Assembly (NCBI RefSeq): GCF_041381155.1
Contig: NC_091134.1
Coordinates: forward strand, 1,546,001-1,610,000
Source: Argopecten irradians
Lineage: Eukaryota > Mollusca > Bivalvia > Pectinida > Pectinidae
Length of the DNA: 64,000 bases
Reading direction: 5' to 3'
In this document: in pieces, positions 22,510 through 33,600 of the stretch
How positions within the stretch are numbered: position 1 is the stretch's first letter
How the letters are laid out: every line of letters starts with the position of its first letter
Notes under the pieces: generated by a model
Seen by the model: only the letters and a program-made list of their open reading frames with translations
Told to the model about the DNA's origin: nothing
The model's database searches: none
Made by a program: the position numbers and the translations under genes

Positions 22510-23827
22510 TTAAAGGTAGAACCTTTTTTATCACTCGTCCATCGCTGCTTATTGAATCTGAGAGTTTTTAGTAATACAAGTGGGGAAGGAGAGATCGCCA
22601 ATTATGCGATGCTTCCAGTTTGTATGATTTGGACAGGGAAACGGAAAATATTTTGCGGTATTCTATGGTAAATCCACCATTGGGACCAATGGTTATAAAT
22701 ATTTAAGAATATGCTACTAAACTCTTTATTAATGTACCCACATTGTCGTTGGCAGCGTTAGTAACGCAACGCTTCCGTAAAAGCCTCCTCGGTGATACAT
22801 AAATGGTGGACGGGTATAATTTAAACAAAGTAAGCTGTTTATTGCTATGACGATATTAGTTTTCAGTGATTCAACGATCCTATAGTGTGTTCATATAGGA
22901 TTTCCCGGTTATAAGGTTTTTAATTGCTGTTATTATTGTTCATGATACATTAATAGTCAACATGTGCACATTCATCTAAAACACGTACACTGTTGTTGTC
23001 TTTATATGTGTGACAACCTTTATGGTTACACTTTTGTCTGAAACTTCTATGTTATAGTTTTCATTTTCATCTCTGGTTTTTAACCCTGGACATTAGTACA
23101 AGTTTTTATATCATTATATTAGCTAGATGTCAAAATGGCAAGAATTGTACCCCATCTTTGCTGCTTCCCATTTATAATGTTGATTATAAGTGTAAAGTCA
23201 TAGTCCATATTAAACTTCAAATCAGGTAAACTTCATCCATGCGTTGTCTTATAACAAGACTTTACGACAATTACATGGACATTCAATCGTCACCAGACCG
23301 TTAAGAAGATGTCAAACAGTCGGATGAGTGTCGGATGATGCACAATTACTGTAGTTGAACTCTGTACAAACGACATTAAATAAACCTAACCTATATATGT
23401 ATGTAAACAATAAAGTGTGTATATTTCAGTGTGTAGAAAGGTGAGTCTGGATTACATTATGACTATCTAGTGTAGTATATATACCGTTTGTTCGGAATTC
23501 GTGTCAGGTTTCCTGTGGTGATCGGTATATAAGACCTTTATCAAAATATGTTTATATTGTAATCATTTAATTGTTTACTGTAAATTATGGTTTAGTTATA
23601 TAGAGAATATTCCTCATTTCTTGTTGAACACCAGTAATGTGTCATCGAGTGAAGTGGAAACTTTGATATTTTTCACGAGACGTGCAAAATACTGGTATTC
23701 ATCAAGAAACAATGAATATTCTATTTATTCCATTTGTTTTCTCCCTTCCATTTACAGGAGACCACAACTACTAGTTCCGTCAAAGGTTATTCCGCTATGG
23801 TATTTTACAGAGTTATTTGCCCTTGCA

Positions 23828-24005
23828 TTTATTACGTCATATTTCTACACAAAATATGACGTCATTTTTCTGCACATACTAATGACTTCACAATCAAAAT
23901 AATATTTTCACTGTCAATACTGCATTCAGATTGGTCAAAGGCGAGTGAAAATATCACTTATATTTTCACCATTAAACCTTATATTTCACTGCGAAAAATG
24001 TAATA
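23828..24005 (+). repeat. interspersed repeat, copy 1 of a pair with 60896-61095
   Basis: Shared words with the other copy (reverse strand) include CACTGTCAAT-CTGCATTC, GATTGGTCAAA, GCGAGTGAAA and a closing TTTCACTGCGAAAAATGTAA. Both contain a TGACGTCATATTTTTGTG-like block (CRE core TGACGTCA in both). Family unknown. Confidence 0.6.
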
Positions 24006-24839
24006 ATACCTTATATCATTTTGTCTACCTTCTTCAGAACATTGCATTATTAGTATGTCTTTTCTGATTTGTGATTATGATTTGTTTATCAGTATAATGT
24101 ATGTGCTGTGTTATTACTTCCCTTTGTAGGTTCACACAATAATCCCTATTTAGCGTATAAAACACCAAGCATACACGGGGATTGACAGTGATAAGACACT
24201 GAAACCATCTAAATTTGTATCGATATCGCTATACTGTATGTGATTTCTTTTTATTAGCATGAAATGTTATAGTCCTGCCTATATTATTAGGCATTTTTTA
24301 GTTGCAACACAAAATAGTATAATGATATAGGCAGGTTTAGCGGACTAGAACTATTATTACTCAGTAACAGATTTTTTGCACTACGTAAAAGGATAAACTG
24401 AACTTCAGTATTAATTATGACTTCATTATTTTGTGAATAACTGGTGCCGTTTTACTCGTACACCTATGACGTCACCATCAACACCTAACCGCAGATGGAG
24501 ACAACTCTGTAAAATGCAAACACGGAAAAGAGACAGTAATGCGTATGTTCATACATTTTTTTAACCAATTTACAATGTTGAGTCCGTTATGTAAGCAGTC
24601 TCTACATAACGTTAGATAAAAAACAACTTATTACATACACAATATGATTTCATTTATTTTCCAACAGAACAAGACCCTCGTTAATGCCACATGTCAATAG
24701 TTCTATAAACGTCTTTTCTATGTATTTCATTTATTGTTGATTTCTCATATGTTCGATGATTTAAAAACTTCCGAACATGTTGATAATTCTTTTATCTGTT
24801 GTATCATTTACCATCGGCTGTCTATATGTTGTGGCGCCT

Positions 24840-25815
24840 CTAGCGCCGGCGCCAAGTTGGCCTAGTTGGGCGTCTTCGTCTACGAGAACCAAGCCAAGGT
24901 TGTAGACATGGACACGGCAGGTGGTTGCATATACAAGAAGGCATTTTCCTGCCTGGTCTGATGGCTGTGGCAAAAATAAAAATAAACCCATAAAAAGCAA
25001 TAAAACAAAAAGAATACAGCCAAATTTTTTAATCTAAATTATTAAGTTTTTTCCTTGAGCTTTTGCCAAATCTTCCTATCTCCCTCATCAACTTAATACT
25101 TAAGCAGTTTGGATATGGCGAAACCTACAAATGATCTGACCAAACTAGTATGTGATACTTTAATTACCATGCACATATTCTGAGACTGAAAGTAAAAATA
25201 AAACACAGTCTGCAGTGATATTATTTTTATATTTGATATGGCAAAGTAGAAGACTACATTTTACTTTTTTTCTTCAAATTATTCTGTGCTGACAAAACAA
25301 AATGTTAATGTCCATAAGCTATCTTGTATTCCTCCTTGTCAACACTACCGCTTATTCTGACATAGTGTTCGTTGGATTGTCGAGTTATGGTGCTCTAACG
25401 TACTGTAGTATCTAGCACCAAATAAGTCAAACTGTGAGTAACAAATCAGGACATTTCACATCATTATTCAAATACATCTGCTATCGTTTGTTAATAACAA
25501 AGGATGTAAAAGGTCCTTGGTACATGTAAGCAAATACTGACCGGGAGGATCAACTTCTCCTATAACGACATCTGTTGCAATTATGAGTTCATCATGACAA
25601 CATTTCATATTACATATACAGTGTACCTTCTAATAGTACAATTGCATGTTTTTTACTGAAAGTCTTGCTTGAAGTTACGTTTATTGAACATTTTAAACAA
25701 CATCAACATCAAAAACAATGATATGAACAGGCAAAATACGAATCGACTTGCCCTGTACATCCGAGGCGCACACCATCAGTGCCATGAACATCACAAATAT
25801 GTATATAGGTCTCAT
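24840..25815 (-). CDS. secreted cationic Cys/Arg-rich peptide (paralog 3), GC-AG intron
   Basis: Two exons, 25752-25815 and 24840-24964, encode 62 aa. Exon 1 gives the leader MRPIYIFVMFMALMVCASDV, a clear hydrophobic signal peptide. Exon 2 gives a mature region with CICNHLPCPC followed by an Arg-rich tail (GSRRRRRPTRPTWRRR-stop); about +12 with no acidic residue. The splice is phase 1 as in the two paralogs, but the donor is G|GCAAGT; the acceptor is TTTTTGCCACAG. Reading straight through exon 1 instead gives a 40-residue product that loses the cationic part. Upstream, CTTTATAAAC serves as a TATA-like box and TTGATTGATGCAGCA recurs in paralog 1. Secreted and probably membrane-active or antimicrobial by composition (inference); no named family recognised. 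The match of both exons to paralog 2 makes the model credible. Confidence 0.72.
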
Positions 25816-27069
25816 TGTTGTATTCTATGTTTACCTTTAATTGTAAGTGTTTATAAAGGTTTGCTATCACAGTAAACAGAGGAAAATCATTCATTACCCA
25901 AATTCTGTGAATCCTGCTGCATCAATCAAGTAAGAGAATGAAAAGGAAGCGATCAGGTTTAATTTGTCTGTTTATGATGGAGAGCAGAGATCAGGTAAAC
26001 TCTAGATAAGCTTGTGTACTTGGAAAAAGAAATGTTATTGTCTTATGAGTCTTAAAAGACTAGATAAACTCTTACAGACTATTATCACATGTCTGATATC
26101 TTATATCGACTAGCTATGTTAAAAATCTCTTTCTTTTCTATCCAATCATGTCAAATAAATAATTTTGTATTAACTTTCTATGGTTATTTTTATAATTAGT
26201 TAATAAAATGCTCTGAAACTTTTCATTAAAATAGAAGTTTTCAAATATTGATGTTTTGGGTGAAGGTGGATCCATAATAATCGCCGTCATGAGTAAAGAA
26301 AATAATTAATGACAAGCTAAATAGTTATAACCGCTGACTTTCGAAAAATATTATATCATTTAAGGATGTATTTTTTAAGTTATGGGTTGGAATTGAATTG
26401 TTATTTACTTTGGAGGATATTGGCGAATCAAGAAAAAATAAAACTTTATGCTTTGGGAGACTGATGCATACTCGTGTTTTGTCTTCTTATACAAAATAAT
26501 AATATACGCCACCCGGTCACACCCGGGCAAACCAGTCGTCCCACTAATTTTATGCTGAGCGCTAAGCAGGGACAGAAAGTACCATTTTATAGACTATGGT
26601 GTGCCTAGACCGGGGACAGAACCCAGAGCCTTGCGCACAGAGTGAGCACTCAACCGAAGGCCAAAAGTGAGGTAGTGTCAAGGGAGACGGTGGGAAGAAG
26701 AACGTTATTAGGAAGAAAGAAAAGCTAAGACCCTAAATTCAATTGCCCTTTACAATCATGCAATAGGGGCAACAGGTACAATTCTAACACCCTACCGACC
26801 GAGGTGATTTAGAAAGACGACAGAACTGTAGGTTGTTGTTATTTTTTTAAATGATAGTTCTTCAACGATGTTCCTCCTTCCAACTCCTCAATACACTTTA
26901 TTTGTATTTTGTATGATTTAAAAAAAAAGTTGCCATCAATAATCAGCAATAATCAACTCTATAAATTACTGCTAATGATCACATGTAAACCGTCAATAGT
27001 AATTTAATATCATGTTATCATTAACCTAAAACAGGTTTTGTTCGATGAAAATGACTTGGTAAAAGTAAT
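25816..27069. other. paralog 3 promoter and repeat-rich spacer
   Basis: The first ~170 bp are the paralog 3 upstream region. From about 26455 to 26815 lies an interspersed repeat (cacccgggcaaaccagtcgtcccac, tagactatggtgtgcct, gaccggggacagaaccc) with relatives at 49.5-49.83 and 58.47-58.57 kb. Nothing coding seen. Confidence 0.5.
26455..26815. repeat. interspersed repeat related to 49.5 and 58.5 kb copies
   Basis: Contains CCAGTCGTCCCACT, TTTTATAGACTATGGTGTG and GGGAGACG-GGGAAGAAG blocks that recur at 49553-49830 in a different order. A related piece is at 58470-58570 on the other strand. Permuted block order suggests a larger parent element with deletions; family unknown. Confidence 0.5.
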
Positions 27070-27304
27070 GAATATTTTTGATACTGAAAAATATCGTTTT
27101 TCCAGATAAAAAGTTGGGAACTGTGTTAAATATTTTATTTCTCCTAGGATGTTGATTCCCGTTGGTCAAAATTAACATTTTATTTCCCTTCCCCGTGTCT
27201 TCTTTGATTGATGAAGCAGAATGTGGATAATGAATGATCCCGTCGGCATTAGAGCTAACCTACATAAATACGCCTGGCAAGATTTAAAATCATAGAACAC
27301 AACA
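27070..27304 (+). promoter_or_regulatory. conserved promoter of cationic-peptide paralog 1
   Basis: About 230 bp aligns to the region upstream of paralog 2 (30428-30680, other strand). Shared blocks are TCTCCTAGGATGTTGATT, TTGGTCAAA-TTAACAT, TTTGATTGATGAA, GTGGAT-AT-AATGATCCCGTCG and the TATA-like ATAAATACGCCTGG. The paralog 3 upstream region retains TTGATTGATG and AATGAATGAT. Conservation exceeds that of the mature coding part, suggesting shared regulation. Confidence 0.65.
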
Positions 27305-27719
27305 ATGAGGCCCGTATACTTATTGGCATTGTTCATGGTACTGATGGTGTGCGCATCGGGAGTACAAGGTATGTAATTTATTTCTCTTTAACATAACGCA
27401 AAAGTTTTTACTGCTAATATTTTAAGAAATATTTCCGCAAATGATATTTCTACAACACTACCGTTAACGTTGTATGATGTAGTTTTATGATGTATAAATT
27501 AGCATGTATACATTGTACGTGTCATAACGGAGATATACGTAGAATGTTTTCATGTCGTATTTATTGACTAAGATGGTGTTTTGTGTTGTTATTGCAGCCA
27601 TCAAACATGGCTGTGTTCCTTCACCGCTCCGCAAAAAGCCAGGACGTGATATTCGTACACGAACACGCCCAACGACATTCCAACATGGCGGCCACAAGCG
27701 CCCAACTAGGATAATATAA
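27305..27719 (+). CDS. secreted cationic Pro/Arg-rich peptide (paralog 1)
   Basis: Exons 27305-27368 and 27598-27719 (61 aa). Leader MRPVYLLALFMVLMVCASGV is almost identical to paralog 2. The mature part has a single Cys (KHGCVPSPLRKKPG), many Arg/Thr/Pro (IRTRTRPTTFQ, GGHKRPTRII-stop) and about +10 net charge. Intron phase 1, GTATGT donor, ATTGCAG acceptor. Promoter about 45 bp upstream: CATAAATACGCCTGG, plus a CCGTTGGTCAAAATTAAC block conserved in paralog 2. Poly(A) signal AATAAA at 27959. It lacks the C-x-C-x4-C-x-C core of its two neighbours, so it may have become a linear peptide. Short cationic bivalve antimicrobials such as myticalins are a comparison, not an assignment. Confidence 0.78.
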
Positions 27720-29612
27720 CAATTACAATTACTTCAAATATGCTTATATTGGGAGGACAAACAATTTCTGAAGAGAAAACGTGTATTGTTTGTGTAACCA
27801 GCAGGGATTTTGAAACTCGTGCTCATTTTAAACAAAACATACATGTTTAGACAATTAATTTTATCCATATTACATTGTGTGAGCAGCATAAACTAACAGG
27901 CCTTATATAAAAAAGTTTGACAACAATACGTGTATGAGGAATTGGATTACAATTTTACAATAAAGTAATAAAACGTTTTGAGTAAAATTATTAATATATG
28001 TAGCAAACTGTTATGGTCCTTAACTTGGTTTTAATTCGTCACTTTTTTAATTTACAAATTAAAAAGAATGAAATAAATCTTATGAACTATAACACAAGTA
28101 TACGAACTAAAACCACCCTCTCGACATACAAATCGTTCATGGTTTCTTTAAAATAGAATTTTCCAGCAAATGTGTTTACATATATAGCATTATGGTGATC
28201 TGAAAGCCAAGTTTTTTGTTTCTAGATTTTTATATTCATATAGTAAGGAATGCACAAATAAGTCCACTCTGTGATAAAAGTTAAGTGATAGAGTTCTGCG
28301 CAGAAAACTTTACTAACCTACTTTTATTAGGTTATAAATTTGTATATGACAAAATTTCGCAAGTGGAAAAACATACAAACGTGGCGTTCAGAATAACATA
28401 TTTTATATGTGTAATTGGAGTACACTTTGCGTTTTTAATAATGTAGTGTTTTTTTCTATTGACCTTGTTCAAATATGTACTTGATAGCATGTAGTAGTCA
28501 AGATAGAAAATTTAGCCATCGGTGTCTATCTTTACTCCTACCTTTGCTGTTCAAATAAAAGAAAATCTCCAATATTATCTATTTATCAGAGAAACAGTTT
28601 TATGCTATAATTGTTTATAATTTGGAGAAGTCATTAATAAATGACAATAACAACAAATATCTGTCTCCGTTATTGTTCTGTAAATTATATAGCAAACATA
28701 TAGCTGCGGTCACTTTGCTCCGTTGAATGCGAGAGATTTGACATTTATTTATACTAGTAAATAGATTTATATCTGTCTGTTATCTGTTATTTTAATCAAT
28801 CGTATCCTGGACCCCTCTGAGTACGGGTTGTTTACATGTAAACAAAAGACACAGAGCAACGCTAGCTTGTCTGTGTGATTGAACTCCAACAAGTTTTTGT
28901 AAGAAAATCAAAGTAACCCATAAACATTTTTAAAATAAAGTTAAAGTTATCTGTTGGGAAAATTTTGACGTGATTTTTTTAGTTATCTATCGAAACCAGA
29001 GTTTTGACGATTAAAACTGTAAAAATCATTCAAAGGTACGGACAAACATGCATGATGCTTATGCACTGTAAGTCTGTAATAGTTCTGTATGTGTAGAAGA
29101 AAACATTTTTGAATACGTCATTTCGTAATTACTAATATCGCTATAAGACTGTTAAACGAAATTGTAGACCACAGCTTGGATTCTTGTCTTGACAGCGTGT
29201 GTTCATTTCACTGGACAGTAGACGCACATGTCATATATTGGCAGTAATGCTCTTATTTTGCGCCATAAAACGGAAACCTATGTATTGTCAGTATTTTTAT
29301 TTGTCAAAATGTTGGTAACGTTTGGGGGTAAAGATTATATCAAAAGCTCACTATGCATCATGAGCATAAAAATTACGGTACTGATAACTTTAAGTCCCTA
29401 AAGATTTGCTTATACTTATATGTTGGACATTTTACAGGAAAAAATAATAAAACAAATCGTCTAAAATATATTTATTTTTGGTTTTAAATCATTGTTCGTT
29501 GCATAAAAACATGTTTCGTCTTCCACGAATGCTTTCTTAACCGTATAGTACAAGAAGTAAGTGTGTTCGTTGTGTAATGTATTATCTTGGTTGGACATTT
29601 GGGTGACGCCAG
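27720..29612. other. spacer between convergent peptide paralogs 1 and 2
   Basis: 3' flanks of the two genes and AT-rich unique sequence. No further leader exon (ATGAGGCC / CTGATGGTGTGCGC) was found here. Confidence 0.5.
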
Positions 29613-30427
29613 TTACCGTCCTCTCGGGAAAGTTCGTCTATTTCGCCTACGGCTTGTCCATGAATTACTGCAGGGACACGGCGAACGAACACAGACACAA
29701 AAGCGGCTACTCCTTCTGCGAGTTTTGGCGACTGAAACAACAAAATAAAACAGTCATAACATTGAAATATGTAACTTAAAGATTGACCTATGAAAACACC
29801 TACATGTATGTAGATCAACAACGAATCGTACACTGCCTTTTTGCAAGCTCGCCTGCCACGTCTAAACGATAGCATTGCTGACAATATATCATTATATCTC
29901 TCGTTCTCTTTTATGGCAACTTGTTTTATTAAAAGAAATAAGCAAATAAAAAGTTCCATGCTACATATAGACATCGAGACCATCGCTATGCTGTTACAAA
30001 AAGGACCGCGGAGACCGAGTGGTTAATATGAACTGACATATTACCACAAGTCCTCCACCTCTGGGTTACGAGTTCGAATCCAATGTGGGACAGTTGCCAG
30101 ATATTGAACGCTGGACATTGGTTTGTGTCCGGGTACTCCGCCTTTCACCCACCAACAAACCTGGCACGTCCTTACATGACCTTGACTGAGAATAGAACGT
30201 TAAATTTATAAAACCAAAACTATTTTAATGAGTGTTTAAAAAAGGAAAACAATAGCAAATCGACAGTTTTATGAAACGTATCCAGCTGAACTGATATGAT
30301 TCTTTGAAAAAAAAAATTAAAATAACTTTTGCTTTACGTTAAAGAGAAATAAAAGATGCTTACCTTGTAGCCCCGATGCGCACACCATCAGTACCACGAA
30401 CAATGCCAATAAGTATACGGGCCTCAT
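29613..30427 (-). CDS. secreted cationic Cys/Arg-rich peptide (paralog 2)
   Basis: Exons 30364-30427 and 29613-29731 (60 aa). Leader MRPVYLLALFVVLMVCASGL; the mature part carries FCVCVRSPCPCSNSW, the same C-x-C-x4-C-x-C core as paralog 3, flanked by Arg-rich segments (AKTRRRSSR and SRRRNRRTFPRGR-stop), about +13 with no acidic residue. Intron phase 1, GTAAGC donor, TTGTTTCAG acceptor. Promoter has TATATAAATACGCCTGG, then upstream GATCCCGTCGACATT and ATTGGTCAAATTAAC, all shared with paralog 1 over roughly 250 bp. It converges tail to tail with paralog 1. AATAAA on the minus strand at 29471-29476 is a candidate poly(A) signal. Four clustered cysteines could form two disulfides or bind metal; function unproven. 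Confidence 0.78.
30003..30215 (+). mobile_element. tRNA-derived SINE
   Basis: The head shows an A-box-like GACCGAGTGGTTAA and a good B box (GAGTTCGAATCC) at tRNA-like spacing. Body about 100 bp, then a 3' tail ACGTCCTTACATGACCTTGACTG-AGAATAGAACGTTAAA that resembles the tail at 16.0 kb in reverse (TTAACGTCCTATTAACAGC). It sits in the paralog 2 intron, between its two exons. Single-copy degeneracy suggests an old insertion. Confidence 0.75.
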
Positions 30428-30680
30428 TATTGTATCCTGTGTTTTCAAATCTTACCAGGCGTATTTATATAGGTAAGTTTTAATGTCGACGGGATCATTT
30501 ATCATCCACATGTATTCTGAGAAACTTTCATCAATCAAATAAGACAAGAACATGTACTATGTTAATTTGACCAATAGAAATCAACATCCTAGGAGATTTA
30601 AAAAATGAAACACATTTCTTTTTATTTTAAAGAGCGATTTTTTTCAGTATTATCAGCAAGTAATTACCTTGATACATAAA
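30428..30680 (-). promoter_or_regulatory. conserved promoter of cationic-peptide paralog 2
   Basis: Reverse-strand counterpart of the paralog 1 promoter, with TATATAAATACGCC about 50 bp upstream of the ATG and an inverted CCAAT box (ATTGGTCAAA) further up. Same order and spacing of blocks as at 27.1-27.3 kb. Confidence 0.65.
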
Positions 30681-33600
30681 TGCTCTATATTTGTTCTTAT
30701 CGCTTTATATTCTAGTTGACAATGTTAAGAAACCTTTTAGGTAACAGTGACGATATGTATTTGATCATTAACAGTGTGTAAGATAAACTATTGCTGATTT
30801 GTTATACTTGAGGACGACTTTAGCTTCAAAAAGATCAAACAAAATGAAAATATACTACATTTTGTATTCTTTGAATGATTTCCAATATTAAATATCAAAA
30901 CGCACGTGCCTTCGGGAAAAGCTTATATTTTCGCATCCTATCGCTACAATACCTAGCAACTATTTCTGCATATTTGACTTTGTTTTAGTATTTATATCTG
31001 TGTCCTAAACAGGACCATAATTTAAACTAAATAAAAGAATTTAATTTATTACTATGATTTACCGTTATCAGGTAGTATCGTATTCCTTATACGAAAAAGA
31101 AACTTGATTGTCGAGATGCCGGATCATGTCACTCAAAATAGTCTGACAGAAGTGTAATTTCTCAGGACAAAAACATCATGAAATATGATGTGGTTTCTAT
31201 GTTTTTACAATTTTCCAAAACCTAAAAAACAAAATCAGAAAGGTTTGACTGCAAATTATGCATGTGTTATGACATAATATTGACGCAATGTAACAAATAT
31301 CGTTTGAAACAGTCGAAAAGCTGCCTTTCTAACTTTCCCATAGATGTCAGGAACAACATACTTTGTTTTCTCATTTGCACACGTGTTTGCGTTATATCGA
31401 AGTAATACTCGTCACATCGTATATCCTCCCTCCAGGATGTTTTAGTGATGTTAAAGACTATGTATAGTTCTATCCTTGTAGATTGGTATCATTTGTGATG
31501 TTTAACGTCCTATTAACTACCAGGGTCATTTAAGGACGGTTTCCCATTTCAATGTGGTGCAGTACGTGTTTTACAATTTTACATTTTTCCACAATGGGCT
31601 GTATACGGAGTTTATTGACGTCTTCCACACTGTCGAAAACATCTTGAATGAAATAACAAGTTAACGCCTGATGACAAAAGAGATGTGTACGATTTTGGAG
31701 ACAAGAGTGATGTCACGTGAAATTAGTTGAAAGTAAGATTAAAGATTTCCTTTCTAAAAACGGTTACAACTTATCTATGATAGTGTAGTGTTCAACCATT
31801 ATCAATGTCTTATGTAAAATTTCAAATATGCATCTTTAGCAAAAGACATATTCATGTACTGACGAATGTATTAAGACATCTAAATTATGTGTTTAGTCTT
31901 ATTTTCATTTTCGACATTTCAATTGCTTTTTATGACTTTATTTCCTGTCAATCAGTTCCTGAATATATGGGTACATTTGTGTGTTTAAAGTTAATTAACA
32001 TAGAAATACTGCATTATGATTTATTACAAAATTTGTGCGCGATACAATGTAGGAAACAAGAGCTGTATGCTAACAGGTTGGCTTAAAGATCAAGTCATGG
32101 AGAAATTTTACTTCTAATAGCACCTTAAAATGTTAATGAAAATCTTAATTCGTCTAGTTTTGGAATTGTAAACTACATAAAACCACCGCATGCTCCGTAT
32201 TTTGACAGCGAAAAATGTAAACAAACCACCCCACGCCCATACTCGCATGACTTATGTGGTTTAGCTTGAACGAATCGTGCATCCTTGGCTTCATGCAACA
32301 CATCTCATCGGTAGACTGAAAATCACTCTACTTGCAAAAATTGTTGGTTTTTAATTTTCCTCTCGATATATGTGTCTGTGATCGCATTGAAAAAATGTAA
32401 ACAGCTACCGTCGGCCATTCTCTCGCTTCGAGCTCCCCCAATGCCGCCTCAGCGCCCTTTAAGTCAAAAAGATAATAGAAAATTTTGTTATTTTCTTTCT
32501 TCATTCATGAATTAAGCAGTAAAAATCATTCAAATGGCTTCAGATGCCTTATATTTTAAAAACGCTAGTTATAACACAGAAAATATGAACTGTAAAATTG
32601 TTGTGTTTTTATGCATTATTATATGTAAGTTAAAATGGAAACACTTACCAGCAGAAATCATGTTACTAATAAAATGTGAAACGACATTTGGCTTTATTGT
32701 CTAGCCGTATTTACTAATTCCACTTCATTGTAAATGTAAATGTAATTATTTTTTGCAGTCCTACCTAAATCATATCCAGCTCTCATTTGTACCAGTAAAA
32801 TTAAAACATATACATTGTACATTGAAAGTTCTCAAAGGTTATTTTTGTTTGTTGGTGAATAACATATTAAAAGCTCAGCTCGATCCGTGAGTATGAAAAA
32901 TACGACACAAAAATGTAGGAATTCTTTATCCAACGCTGTCGCCGCGTGATGTTTGACTTATTTCCCTTTAATAAGTTACATGCACCGTATCCTTTAGTCA
33001 TTGAAAACTATGTTCTGTTCCCTTATTAAAGCAATGACAAATGGAAAATGAAAATGTTTTTCCGTTGTAAACACGCTTTTGATCGGTTTTTAGTATCCTT
33101 TAAATGACAAGAAAGGGTAGGAAGTTAAAAGGCAAAAAACAATAAAAACAGGTTTTAAGTTCGAAGTTTTATTTCAATAGAAGCAACATAAAATTGTTTA
33201 TAACAACAGTTTTCCTGATATTATACATACACAATTCTGCCTTGACTAAAGTCAATGTTTTCAATCAACACCTCAACATGTCTATCTTTACTTCGTCAGT
33301 ATTTTCCAGCAATACAAAATCCATTCGTTACTCTTGCTTTCATTATGTTGGTGTCAAAAATTTGATGGAGTCACGAATCTAATCCTATACTCTAAAACGT
33401 TTTATCCATACGGTAAAAATTTAATGTTGTCAGAAAAGGAAGAAAATTGGTCGTCTGAAGAATTATATGTCCTGGAAAGTACCGACGGTTCCCGATTGTC
33501 TTTGTTAACTGCATTACATAACAGAACAAAAGCCAATATTGCATTGTTCATTGGTTTTATGATAAATCCAATAGATCGAATACAACACATGGACTTTACA

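Larger units (their letters stand above)
21559..24839. other. GPCR upstream region and intergenic repeats
   Basis: No supported gene. Holds a 553-bp TTAA-type element (21957-22509) and a repeat at 23828-24005 with a reverse-oriented relative at 60.9 kb. The reverse-strand frame at 22266-22601 lies mostly within that element and is not treated as a gene. Confidence 0.5.

Noticed and set aside
22266-22601. 111-residue reverse-strand frame with Cys-rich end
   Set aside because: It overlaps the right end of a TTAA-type MITE and has no domain.
24761-25000. 79-residue reverse frame MLFMGLFLFLPQPSD...
   Set aside because: Out of frame with the spliced peptide exon at 24840-24964; its apparent signal-like start is the polypyrimidine tract before the acceptor.
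29582-29983. 133-residue reverse frame across the paralog 2 intron
   Set aside because: Reads the peptide exon 2 in a different frame and starts within the intron; the spliced model fits the paralogs better.
30030-30100. Possible true tRNA gene (A and B boxes)
   Set aside because: The acceptor stem cannot be closed and the copy continues into a SINE body and tail, so it is a SINE head.
31805-32086. 93-residue hydrophobic plus-strand frame
   Set aside because: AT-rich Phe/Ile/Tyr composition typical of chance frames here; no homology recognised.
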